Below are positions 1-5,291 of a stretch of 5,291 nt of DNA, in pieces. Each line of letters begins with the position of its first letter. Positions within the stretch are counted from its first letter, which is position 1. The DNA comes from Oceanospirillaceae bacterium. GTDB taxonomy: Bacteria; Pseudomonadota; Gammaproteobacteria; Pseudomonadales; Balneatricaceae. Where the stretch lies: assembly GCA_023954795.1 (NCBI GenBank), contig JAGSHA010000248.1, forward strand, positions 1-5,291. The letters are read 5' to 3'. The notes beneath the pieces are model-generated. The model saw only the letters and a program-made list of their open reading frames with translations. It did not search any database and was not told where the DNA came from. Made by a program: the position numbers and the translations under genes.

Positions 1-1469
1 AGCTTAGTGGTCAGATTATGCTGCGGCTCCCAAACAAGAGCGAGCCGGGGGTTCGCAGTGTTACCAAAGTCCTCAAAATGATCCCAGCGCATGCCCGCAG
101 TAAAAGACCAATCATTATTTAGCTGCCACTGATCCTGTGCTGAAACGAAGTAAGAACTGCGTCGATGGTCCTGAAGGTAGATATCAGGAGTTCCAGTAAC
201 ATTTGTGAGATTTCCATCCACAGGAGATGACAAACCGTCTATGACGCCAGGCCCATAGTTTTTGTATTCTTCAGCCTCAATTTTGCTCTCGGACCAACCT
301 GCAGCAAATCTGATAGAGTGATCACTGAATCCACTATATAGCGCAGCAAATTCTGCGTCATAGTTCATCGAGACTGCGCGCGGATTTCCTATATATCCGT
401 CAGGGAATGAAACTAACCCAACTACGGGTGTTGAGAACGCATTCCCATCCATACCAATAGGTAGCACAGAGCCTGCTGGGAACAAATACAGAAGGGAATC
501 ACTTTTGCTTCGCTGGTAGGACAGATCAGCAGCGATCTTCAGATCATCACTTAAATCTGTGTCATAGCTTAGATGTGTCAAGAACTGGGTAGCGTCCTGA
601 GATCCTTTCTTATCTAACGCTTTTGCGGCTCCCTGGCCTAACCCGCCACCATCTTGTTTCCAATACCAATTCTGCAATGTCCAATTGCCGGCGCTTAGAT
701 CGAAATGGACATTGGTGACATCATAATGCGTGCTTAACGCCCCTGGCGCCAAAGATGCATCGGTACCGAACATTTCATCCAGAGCCGTCTGCTGATCCTT
801 TGTCACAACACGGCCATCATCTCCATCCGAACTCTGATGCTCCAGTGCAAAAGATACCGCCAGCGTCTCTAGTTGAATTCCCTTACGAACCCAGAAGTCT
901 CGACTATTAAAGCTGCCAGAACGGACTCCGACCGTACCACTTTCGTTTTCATCCGCCGTTTTAGTAATGATGTTGATCACACCGCTAAATGCATCTGCAC
1001 CATATACAGCAGACCCTGGACCACGAATCACTTCGATACGACTGATGTTGCTCAGCGGCATCTGAAATGTAAGCGGCAACCCCCCATTCGTATAATCCTT
1101 AACCACAGCGCCGTTCATCAACACCAATATTTGAGGATTAAATCCTGTCTGAATCCCTCGTACGGAATACACGGGATCAAGTCGACTTAGGTCCGACGGC
1201 ATCACGTGCAAACCCGGGATGCGTTCCAAAACCTCGTCGAGGTGGGTGGCCCCCATCGCTTCAATCTGTTTACTCGAAATTACACTCGCAACAGAGGGCG
1301 CTTTACTGATCGGCGTACTCGTACCTGTCGCAATGCTAACAAGCTCATCCTGACCGTAGAAATCTGCAAACTCATCGCCATCCGTGAACTGATTATTACC
1401 GTCAGCCATCACTGCTGCGGTCCAGATAGTTGTGGTCAGAGCTAGAAAAGACAACTTTTTATGCATCAT
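1..1469 (-). CDS. TonB-dependent outer-membrane receptor (partial, C-terminus beyond left edge)
   Basis: This would be a beta-barrel receptor that imports a scarce ligand across the outer membrane using TonB energy. I translated the minus strand from 1469 and it stays open for 489 codons to the window edge. Residues 1-22 form a signal peptide with a likely cleavage after VMA. A candidate TonB box, DELVSIATG, lies at about 41-49. A plug domain follows at about 56-170, with the family hallmarks VRGI (103-106), IEVIRGPGSAVYGAD (145-159) and GVINIITK (163-170). The rest is the start of the barrel, with alternating polar and aromatic strands; its C-terminal strands are missing. The start is an ATGATG pair. 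The first ATG (1469) overlaps the kinase stop by four bases (ATGA), and a GGA lies 6 bases upstream, so translation is probably coupled to the kinase gene. Membership of the family is firm. The substrate (siderophore, vitamin, metal complex or other) cannot be read. Confidence 0.94.
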   Translation of the reverse strand, partial: MMHKKLSFLALTTTIWTAAVMADGNNQFTDGDEFADFYGQDELVSIATGTSTPISKAPSVASVISSKQIEAMGATHLDEVLERIPGLHVMPSDLSRLDPVYSVRGIQTGFNPQILVLMNGAVVKDYTNGGLPLTFQMPLSNISRIEVIRGPGSAVYGADAFSGVINIITKTADENESGTVGVRSGSFNSRDFWVRKGIQLETLAVSFALEHQSSDGDDGRVVTKDQQTALDEMFGTDASLAPGALSTHYDVTNVHFDLSAGNWTLQNWYWKQDGGGLGQGAAKALDKKGSQDATQFLTHLSYDTDLSDDLKIAADLSYQRSKSDSLLYLFPAGSVLPIGMDGNAFSTPVVGLVSFPDGYIGNPRAVSMNYDAEFAALYSGFSDHSIRFAAGWSESKIEAEEYKNYGPGVIDGLSSPVDGNLTNVTGTPDIYLQDHRRSSYFVSAQDQWQLNNDWSFTAGMRWDHFEDFGNTANPRLALVWEPQHNLTTK

Positions 1470-3082
1470 AATTTTTCCAGATCTGTACTACTTAGTTTCT
1501 TGGAGAGCAGAGCCTCTGATGCCTGAACAACAGTTTCTGCAGGGGCTACCAGCGGCAACCTGAAAATAAATGTGGTGCCTTGTCCGGTTTCACTGAACAC
1601 GTCCAGCGTGCCACCCATCATCTCCGTAAAATGCTTGGAAATTGCCAACCCTAATCCCGTGCCGCCATATTTCCGTTTTACACTGCCATCGATTTGCCTG
1701 AATTTATCGAAGATCAGCCCTTGCTGTTCCTTCGGGATACCGATGCCTGTATCTGATACCTGCCAGATAACAAATCCTTCTTCCACAGAGGCAGACAGCA
1801 ATACGGTGCCCTGTTCTGTGAATTTACATGCATTGGAAAGCAGATTTAGAAGCACCTGCTGAGCCTTCTCTGTATCAACCTGTAGCGAGTAATCTTCTGC
1901 GGGCAGATAGACTTTGAACGCATTCTGACGCTTCGAAGCCAACGGTCGGATGACCGCCTCGGTTTCCTGTGTCAGCGTATGTAAGCTGATCTCTTGTGGC
2001 ATCAGCTCCATCTTGCCCGACTCACACTTTGCCAGATCCAAAATCATATTGATCAACGCCAACAACCGGGTCGAAGCGCGCATCGCTTCGCGCAGATCTT
2101 CCACCGGTTCGTCCATCGCTTCATCTTCGAGCTCTTCGATCACCAGCTCGATATATCCCATCGTTGCCTGCAAGGGTGTACGCAATTCATGGCTGATATT
2201 GGCCAAAAACTCAGACTGAGTGCGCACAGCAACTAACGCCGTATCCCGGGCATGCGTAAGCTCTTTGGTCCGGATAGCCACTTCAGTTTCCAATCCGCTG
2301 TTGAGCTGCACCAGCTTATCTTCCTGCTGCTCCAATACCTTCATCATGGCGTTATAACTTTCCGCCATCTGACGTACTTCCATCGGACCTTCGACATTCG
2401 CGTAGTTGTGCTCTCCCGAAGTTCGCGCCTCATTCATGCTCTGCGACAAATTCAGTAGTGGACGGGTAATACGTTTCAGACCCACACTTTGCAGCCATAC
2501 GAGCAAGATCGCGAAGCCAAGACCAATCATCAGGTTATAGCTGAACAGATTGGTCGTCAGGACCTGCAACGAATCCTTGGATACATTAAGCATCACGTAT
2601 CCCATCAACTCTTCCTGGCTACCACTGAGTTCAAACTCATCGTAACCATCCTGCTCTTCGCGCAGAAAGACCGGGGCCGTAATGACCCAATAATCGCTAT
2701 TGTCTGCAGCTAACAAGGGGGCTGGATGTGCAAACCAGTCCTGCAACTGGTCTGCGTCCCAAGAAATGTCACCGCGCTGCTGCAGCAGAGACATCCGCTC
2801 AGTAAAAATCGCCACACCAGACACATCGTTAAACGCCATCGCCTGATCCAGCGCCTGATCTGCATTCTCTTTGCTCTCTGTGATCAACGAGAGCAAACTC
2901 TGATGTGCCAAGTTCCCTGCGATCTGCAAGGAATGATGCTCAAGTACCTGACGCGACTGGTTCACAGCGATCCATGCAGCCACAATCGAGCTGGTCAGCG
3001 ACAGCAGGGCAATCGACACCACCAGAAACGTGAGTAACTGTTTTCGCAGACTATTTTGATTACCAACAAAAAGCACGGTCAC
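1466..3082 (-). CDS. Membrane-bound sensor histidine kinase
   Basis: This is a 538-residue sensor kinase that would autophosphorylate a histidine and pass the phosphate to a response regulator. Transmembrane helices are at about 15-40 and 182-200. They enclose a periplasmic sensor region of about 140 residues that I could not assign to a family. A HAMP-like linker (about 201-255) and a coiled coil (about 247-280) follow. The dimerisation domain carries the phospho-acceptor motif SHELRTP with His298. The ATPase domain has all its boxes: N box around Asn417 (NLLSNACKF), G1 DTGIGIP (444-450), F box FDKF (458-461) and G2 GGTGLGL (473-479). There is no receiver or HPt domain, so it is not a hybrid kinase. 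The start is GTG. An in-frame TAG lies just upstream, and a second GTG at 3076 is better spaced from the AGG at 3087-3085, so the protein may be two residues shorter. It sits 10 bases after the binding-protein gene and overlaps the receptor gene. Confidence 0.95.
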   Translation of the reverse strand: MTVLFVGNQNSLRKQLLTFLVVSIALLSLTSSIVAAWIAVNQSRQVLEHHSLQIAGNLAHQSLLSLITESKENADQALDQAMAFNDVSGVAIFTERMSLLQQRGDISWDADQLQDWFAHPAPLLAADNSDYWVITAPVFLREEQDGYDEFELSGSQEELMGYVMLNVSKDSLQVLTTNLFSYNLMIGLGFAILLVWLQSVGLKRITRPLLNLSQSMNEARTSGEHNYANVEGPMEVRQMAESYNAMMKVLEQQEDKLVQLNSGLETEVAIRTKELTHARDTALVAVRTQSEFLANISHELRTPLQATMGYIELVIEELEDEAMDEPVEDLREAMRASTRLLALINMILDLAKCESGKMELMPQEISLHTLTQETEAVIRPLASKRQNAFKVYLPAEDYSLQVDTEKAQQVLLNLLSNACKFTEQGTVLLSASVEEGFVIWQVSDTGIGIPKEQQGLIFDKFRQIDGSVKRKYGGTGLGLAISKHFTEMMGGTLDVFSETGQGTTFIFRLPLVAPAETVVQASEALLSKKLSSTDLEKL

Positions 3083-3084
3083 TA

Positions 3085-3087
3085 CCT
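3085..3087 (-). promoter_or_regulatory. Weak ribosome binding site of the kinase gene
   Basis: An AGG lies in the 10-base gap after the binding-protein stop. It is only 2 bases from the GTG at 3082 but 8 bases from the GTG at 3076, which favours the second GTG. The same 8-base string TTTAGGTA occurs here and upstream of the binding-protein gene. Confidence 0.4.
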
Positions 3088-3092
3088 AAACA

Positions 3093-4046
3093 TCAAGGTT
3101 GAGGAAACGTTCGGTAAAAAGAGCGGGTCAACGCAGGGCTATACTCCAGTCCTAAGTGCACAGCGGTACGCAGGTTAACCCCCAAATTCAGCGAGCGGGA
3201 CGGCTCCACACCGGGTACAGCCTTGCCACTAAACAGTTCTTTTACCATCTCAGCCAGACGCACACCTGACTGCTGATTATTCGGATAAATAGAAAACAAC
3301 GAACCACGCTTCACGTGGGACGGTTTACTTGAAAACATCACCAGACGGCGGTCCCAGGCTTCACGCAGGAGCATCGGTAAAATTACGGTCTCGTTGGCGG
3401 TCACTTTGTCCAGTGGCAGCCAAATTGCGTCGGTGCCGTTACGTGCGCCGCCCAGTATCTCTTCGTATTTCCTGACTGCATCAGAGAGCGTATCGACTTC
3501 GTAAGCCCAAAGCTCCAACCCCTTCTTCTTCGCCGAGACCTTGGCTAATTCCACCATCCAGTGAGATTTAGTGGTGTATAGAACAAACACACGTTTAGTT
3601 GCTGGAGAGAGAACTTTTAATTGACTGAGAAGGTTATCGGGATCGGTAATCAGACTGACACCGGAAAGTGTGCCATTGGGCGTTAGAGGCAGTGCACCGC
3701 TGACAAACGGATAATGGCCATTAATATCATTGATCAGCGAATATCCCCGTCTTCCCAACGTAATCACCATATCGACTTGATCACGATCGAGCTGGGACAA
3801 CACTTGTTCACGGTTATAACGTGTTTCTAATGGATATCGGATCAGACGGTCGGCATGACGTTCATCAATACCATCAACAATCTGATCAAAGACTTGTTTA
3901 TACGGAGGGGGGGCTTCTGGATACAGCACAGCGAGTGTAGCGGCCGGTAACGGCGCAACAAGCATCGGCAAGCAGATGAGCAAACCAAACAACAGCTTCA
4001 GGTCAAGCCATCGCTCTGGTTGTAAAATCCTTTTTAAATCAGCCAT
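3093..4046 (-). CDS. Periplasmic substrate-binding protein, ABC_sub_bind (TrpX-like) family
   Basis: This 317-residue protein resembles ABC transporter substrate-binding proteins of the ABC_sub_bind type. An N-terminal hydrophobic stretch (about 17-35) ends in LPAA and probably acts as a signal peptide or anchor. Cys25 does not sit in a proper lipobox. The family pattern follows: LAVLYPEAPPPY (38-49); SGVSLITD near 128-135; VLSPATKRVFVLY at 145-157, the usual 'LLPGAKRVGVLY' block; DAIWLPLD at 206-213; and the C-terminal block with EPSRSLNLGVNLRTA at 281-295. Length fits a complete protein. The ATG at 4046 has an in-frame TAG a few codons upstream. Its only Shine-Dalgarno candidate, AGG at 4063-4061, is 14 bases away, which is far. 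No permease or ATPase gene is nearby. Being first in an operon with a sensor kinase and an outer-membrane receptor, it may present ligand to the kinase rather than feed a transporter; that role is inference. Confidence 0.88.
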   Translation of the reverse strand: MADLKRILQPERWLDLKLLFGLLICLPMLVAPLPAATLAVLYPEAPPPYKQVFDQIVDGIDERHADRLIRYPLETRYNREQVLSQLDRDQVDMVITLGRRGYSLINDINGHYPFVSGALPLTPNGTLSGVSLITDPDNLLSQLKVLSPATKRVFVLYTTKSHWMVELAKVSAKKKGLELWAYEVDTLSDAVRKYEEILGGARNGTDAIWLPLDKVTANETVILPMLLREAWDRRLVMFSSKPSHVKRGSLFSIYPNNQQSGVRLAEMVKELFSGKAVPGVEPSRSLNLGVNLRTAVHLGLEYSPALTRSFYRTFPQP

Positions 4047-4110
4047 ACAGCGGCAAGTTACCTAAATACAGAGATTATTGAATGATCGATAGTTTAAATG
4101 TATCCGCAGA

Positions 4111-4140
4111 AGTATAACGCATGCGAAACATTTTGCTGAA
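4111..4140 (-). promoter_or_regulatory. Weak candidate promoter for the leftward operon
   Basis: Read on the minus strand, a good -10 box TATACT (4116-4111) has a poor -35 candidate TTCAGC (4140-4135) 18 bases upstream. It would start a transcript about 60 bases before the binding-protein ATG. The poor -35 suggests either that an activator is needed or that the true promoter lies elsewhere. A second TATACT on the minus strand at 4323-4318, beside the first TetR operator, is an alternative but also lacks a good -35. Confidence 0.25.
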
Positions 4141-4179
4141 AACCTCTGAAGATCGACCCAGTGCAGCAAGGGGTAAAGA

Positions 4180-4195
4180 CGACACGCCGACACCC
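4180..4195. repeat. Tandem 8-base direct repeat CGACACSC
   Basis: CGACACGC (4180-4187) is followed directly by CGACACCC (4188-4195), differing at one base. A third copy, CGACACGC, lies at 4225-4232. The tandem pair abuts the palindrome at 4196-4214. Direct repeats of this size upstream of a gene are often response-regulator or activator sites, but no binder can be named here. Confidence 0.45.
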
Positions 4196-4214
4196 TTATT
4201 AAACTAGTTAATAA
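4196..4214. repeat. AT-rich palindrome, possible operator
   Basis: The arms TTATTAA (4196-4202) and TTAATAA (4208-4214) are exact inverted repeats around a 5-base centre, ACTAG. The site lies about 150 bases upstream of the binding-protein ATG. It has no GC-rich stem or T-tract, so it looks more like a protein-binding site than a terminator. Confidence 0.4.
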
Positions 4215-4322
4215 CATATCATTTCGACACGCAGATTTCCCTTACTTATACGGCGAACCTATCGATATCCAACAAGAGAACGCCTATAAGAGGATTTCGT
4301 ATAAGACACTACAAAAAGTATA

Positions 4323-4338
4323 TTGTCACAATTGACAA
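4323..4338. promoter_or_regulatory. Candidate TetR operator 1, over the -35 box
   Basis: TTGTCA-CAAT-TGACAA is an exact inverted repeat of 6-base arms around a 4-base centre. Its right arm overlaps the -35 box TTGACA (4332-4337). It is matched by a second copy at 4360-4375, with centres 37 bases apart. Position and symmetry suit a repressor dimer, most simply the adjacent TetR protein. Confidence 0.7.
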
Positions 4339-4359
4339 AAAACAGCATGACAATATAAA
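4332..4359 (+). promoter_or_regulatory. Sigma70-type promoter of the TetR operon
   Basis: A consensus -35 box TTGACA (4332-4337) is separated by 16 bases from TATAAA (4354-4359), a five-of-six match to the -10 consensus. The predicted start is near 4365-4368, giving a leader of about 30 bases before the ATG at 4396. A start there would leave at most about 15 bases before the TTG at 4381. Confidence 0.75.
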
Positions 4360-4375
4360 CTGTCACAAATGACAA
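4360..4375. promoter_or_regulatory. Candidate TetR operator 2, over the transcription start
   Basis: TGTCA (4361-4365), CAAA, TGACA (4370-4374) repeats the design of operator 1. It covers the predicted transcription start, where bound protein would block initiation. A lone half-site TGACA also occurs between the two operators at 4348-4352. Confidence 0.7.
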
Positions 4376-4385
4376 CATAATTGCC

Positions 4386-4388
4386 GAG
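4386..4388 (+). promoter_or_regulatory. Ribosome binding site deciding the TetR start
   Basis: A GAG lies 7 bases before the ATG at 4396. The longest reading frame begins at a TTG at 4381, which has no Shine-Dalgarno sequence upstream and lies within operator/leader sequence, so the ATG is preferred. Confidence 0.5.
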
Positions 4389-4395
4389 TAAATAT

Positions 4396-4995
4396 ATGGG
4401 ACGCCCAAGTAAAAAAGAGGAACGCACCGAAGAGATTTTGTTGGCCTTCCAGCGCTGCGTGTCTCGCTTTGGATTGGAAGGCAGCACATTGGAGCGCATT
4501 GCGGAAGAAGCCGGACTCAAGCGCAGCCTCGTTCGTCATTTTGTTGGAAATCGAGACGAATTGGTGGCGATGCTGGCAGACCGGGTGATCGACCAATCCA
4601 ATGTCCAATGGGACGAATTTCTCGCCTATATGCCGCCACAGCACGGCTGTGACTATCTGCTGAACGGCCTGTTCAACGAGCATCACAGTGATCCTGCTTT
4701 CGTGATGGTGATCGAATCTCTGATCTTTGCCGCCGGACGAGATGCCGTACTACAGAAAAAAATGAAAAACTGGATGCAGCATTTCTCAGCAACAGTCACC
4801 GAGATTCTCAGGCACTATTATCCGCAAGCCAGCGAGCAAGACCTGGCCGCAGTCTCATTCGGTCTGGTATCGCTCTATTTTAATCTGGACTCACTTTCGC
4901 CACTGGCGATGACTGATATCTATCGTGTACCTGCGCGCCAGGCCGCTGAGCAGCTTGTTCGCTCACTGAAATCTTCTCAAGAGGCGATCGAATGA
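4396..4995 (+). CDS. TetR/AcrR-family transcriptional regulator
   Basis: A 199-residue one-component repressor, a typical length for the family. The N-terminal DNA-binding domain begins MGRPSKKEER. Its helix-turn-helix spans about residues 30-49, with TLERIAEEAGL (31-41) and SLVRHFVGNRDEL (44-56), the last being the family's usual 'YHHFxSKEEL' block. The remaining roughly 140 residues would form the helical ligand-binding and dimerisation domain, which is too variable to predict a ligand. The gene lies directly downstream of two TGTCA-N4-TGACA sites placed over its own promoter, so it very likely represses itself and the two genes cotranscribed after it. It may also affect the divergent operon. 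The stop codon overlaps the next start (ATGA). A start at TTG 4381 would add five residues but lacks a ribosome binding site. Confidence 0.92.
   Translation: MGRPSKKEERTEEILLAFQRCVSRFGLEGSTLERIAEEAGLKRSLVRHFVGNRDELVAMLADRVIDQSNVQWDEFLAYMPPQHGCDYLLNGLFNEHHSDPAFVMVIESLIFAAGRDAVLQKKMKNWMQHFSATVTEILRHYYPQASEQDLAAVSFGLVSLYFNLDSLSPLAMTDIYRVPARQAAEQLVRSLKSSQEAIE
4980..4984 (+). promoter_or_regulatory. Ribosome binding site of the small membrane protein
   Basis: AGAGG ends 7 bases before the ATG at 4992, inside the end of the TetR gene. This good match and spacing are the main evidence that the short frame is translated. Confidence 0.6.
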
Positions 4996-5171
4996 TGAGC
5001 TGGACCGTAATACTCGGAATCGTCCTATTACTCTGGGTGACATACGACTTGTTCTCTGGGAAAACCTGGTTGCACCGAGAGTTCCGCCGTAGCGAAGAGC
5101 CTTTTGCTTACTGGAGCACCCTTCTGCTCTGGCTGCTCGTCGCACTGTCCTGCTTTTATTGGGAGACCTGA
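4992..5171 (+). CDS. Small two-helix membrane protein of unknown function (59 aa)
   Basis: I do not recognise this protein. It begins MMSWTVILGI and has two hydrophobic segments, about residues 4-20 and 40-56. They are joined by a charged, hydrophilic loop (about 21-39) containing GKTWLHREFRRSEEP. Five tryptophans in 59 residues is a high share. It lacks a signal peptide and cysteine motifs. The ATG overlaps the TetR stop by four bases (ATGA), a strong ribosome binding site precedes it, and the next gene starts 4 bases after its stop, so it is part of the TetR operon. A second ATG follows immediately (4995), so the start could be one codon later. An antisense frame over 4963-5145 exists but has no such support. 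Likely an inner-membrane accessory to the downstream gene product; that is inference. Confidence 0.75.
   Translation: MMSWTVILGIVLLLWVTYDLFSGKTWLHREFRRSEEPFAYWSTLLLWLLVALSCFYWET
5161..5165 (+). promoter_or_regulatory. Ribosome binding site of the last gene
   Basis: GGGAG lies 10 bases before the ATG at 5176, within the last codons of the small membrane protein gene. The spacing is slightly long but usable. Confidence 0.45.
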
Positions 5172-5175
5172 AAAC

Positions 5176-5291
5176 ATGTCATTACCAAAACGCAATTTAG
5201 GCCTGCGTATCCTCTATGGCATCTCCATGCTGGGCATGTTTGGCTTCCTTTTTTGGCAATCGCTACCGCTTGATGCGAACGGCAACCCACT
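5176..5291 (+). CDS. Unknown protein with N-terminal membrane segment (partial, runs off right edge)
   Basis: Only the first 38 codons are present. The protein starts MSLPKRNLGL, with Lys5, Arg6 and Arg11 ahead of a hydrophobic stretch at about residues 12-28, then a polar turn (about 33-38, DANGNP). This looks like a signal anchor or first transmembrane helix with the N-terminus in the cytoplasm. It starts 4 bases after the preceding gene and has a ribosome binding site there, so it belongs to the TetR-led operon. No family can be assigned from this fragment. Confidence 0.65.
   Translation, partial: MSLPKRNLGLRILYGISMLGMFGFLFWQSLPLDANGNP

Larger units (their letters stand above)
4047..4395. 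other. Divergent intergenic control region
   Basis: This gap of about 350 bases separates the leftward binding-protein/kinase/receptor operon from the rightward TetR operon. I see no gene in it. The right end (4323-4375) holds a strong plus-strand promoter with two operator-like inverted repeats. The centre (4180-4232) holds short repeats and an AT-rich palindrome. The left part (4047-4179) shows only a weak candidate promoter for the leftward operon. The sequence from about 4196 to 4395 is clearly more AT-rich than the flanking genes. Confidence 0.85.

Noticed and set aside
873..1445. Two plus-strand open frames of 105 and 79 codons
   Set aside because: They lie antisense to the receptor gene, whose minus-strand frame is continuous and carries clear family motifs; no ribosome binding site or recognisable protein.
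1572..3037. Several plus-strand open frames of 68-103 codons
   Set aside because: All are antisense shadows of the histidine kinase, with low-complexity or unnatural composition.
3093..4046. Lipoprotein assignment of the binding protein via Cys25
   Set aside because: The residues before the cysteine (LLI) do not fit a lipobox, and the hydrophobic stretch continues past it to an LPAA cleavage-like site.
4196..4214. Palindrome as a transcription terminator
   Set aside because: The stem is entirely A/T and no T-tract follows on either strand; it also lies between divergent genes, where no terminator is expected.
4381..4395. TTG start for the TetR gene
   Set aside because: No ribosome binding site precedes it, the predicted transcript would leave at most about 15 bases of leader, and the family's typical N-terminus (MGRPSKKEER) begins at the ATG.
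4259..4686. Three minus-strand open frames across the TetR start and spacer
   Set aside because: They begin inside the TetR gene and run over its promoter and operators, overlap one another, and show no protein-like features.
4963..5145. Minus-strand open frame of 60 codons
   Set aside because: Antisense to the better supported small membrane protein, with Arg/Ser-rich composition typical of shadow frames.

Overview
This 5.3 kb window looks like chromosomal DNA from a Gram-negative bacterium. A TonB-dependent outer-membrane receptor, a periplasmic binding protein and an inner-membrane sensor kinase lie side by side. The moderate GC content, AT-rich spacers and protein style suggest a gammaproteobacterium, possibly a marine one. 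That placement is an impression; nothing in the window fixes the genus.

The left three quarters (1-4046) is one tightly packed minus-strand transcription unit, read from right to left. First comes a periplasmic substrate-binding protein of the ABC_sub_bind family (4046 to 3093). After a 10-base gap comes a membrane-bound sensor histidine kinase (3082 to 1466). Overlapping the kinase stop by four bases is a TonB-dependent receptor (1469 to 1), whose C-terminal part lies beyond the left edge. No ABC permease, ATPase or response regulator is present in the window. The set reads as an envelope-spanning capture-and-sense module: receptor in the outer membrane, binding protein in the periplasm, kinase in the inner membrane. 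The ligand cannot be read from the sequence.

Between positions 4047 and 4395 lies a divergent control region. Its right end carries a very good sigma70-type promoter on the plus strand (TTGACA, 16 bases, TATAAA). Two near-identical inverted repeats of the form TGTCA-N4-TGACA cover the -35 box and the predicted transcription start. This is the expected layout for autorepression by the TetR-family regulator that follows (4396-4995). The middle holds a tandem 8-base repeat abutting an AT-rich palindrome. These are candidate sites for control of the leftward operon, but no strong promoter for that operon was found.

The right end (4396-5291) is a plus-strand unit: the TetR regulator, an overlapping 59-residue two-helix membrane protein (4992-5171), and the start of another gene with an N-terminal membrane segment or signal anchor (5176 to the edge). 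The last two could not be assigned a function. No tRNA, rRNA, CRISPR array, insertion sequence or clear terminator was seen.
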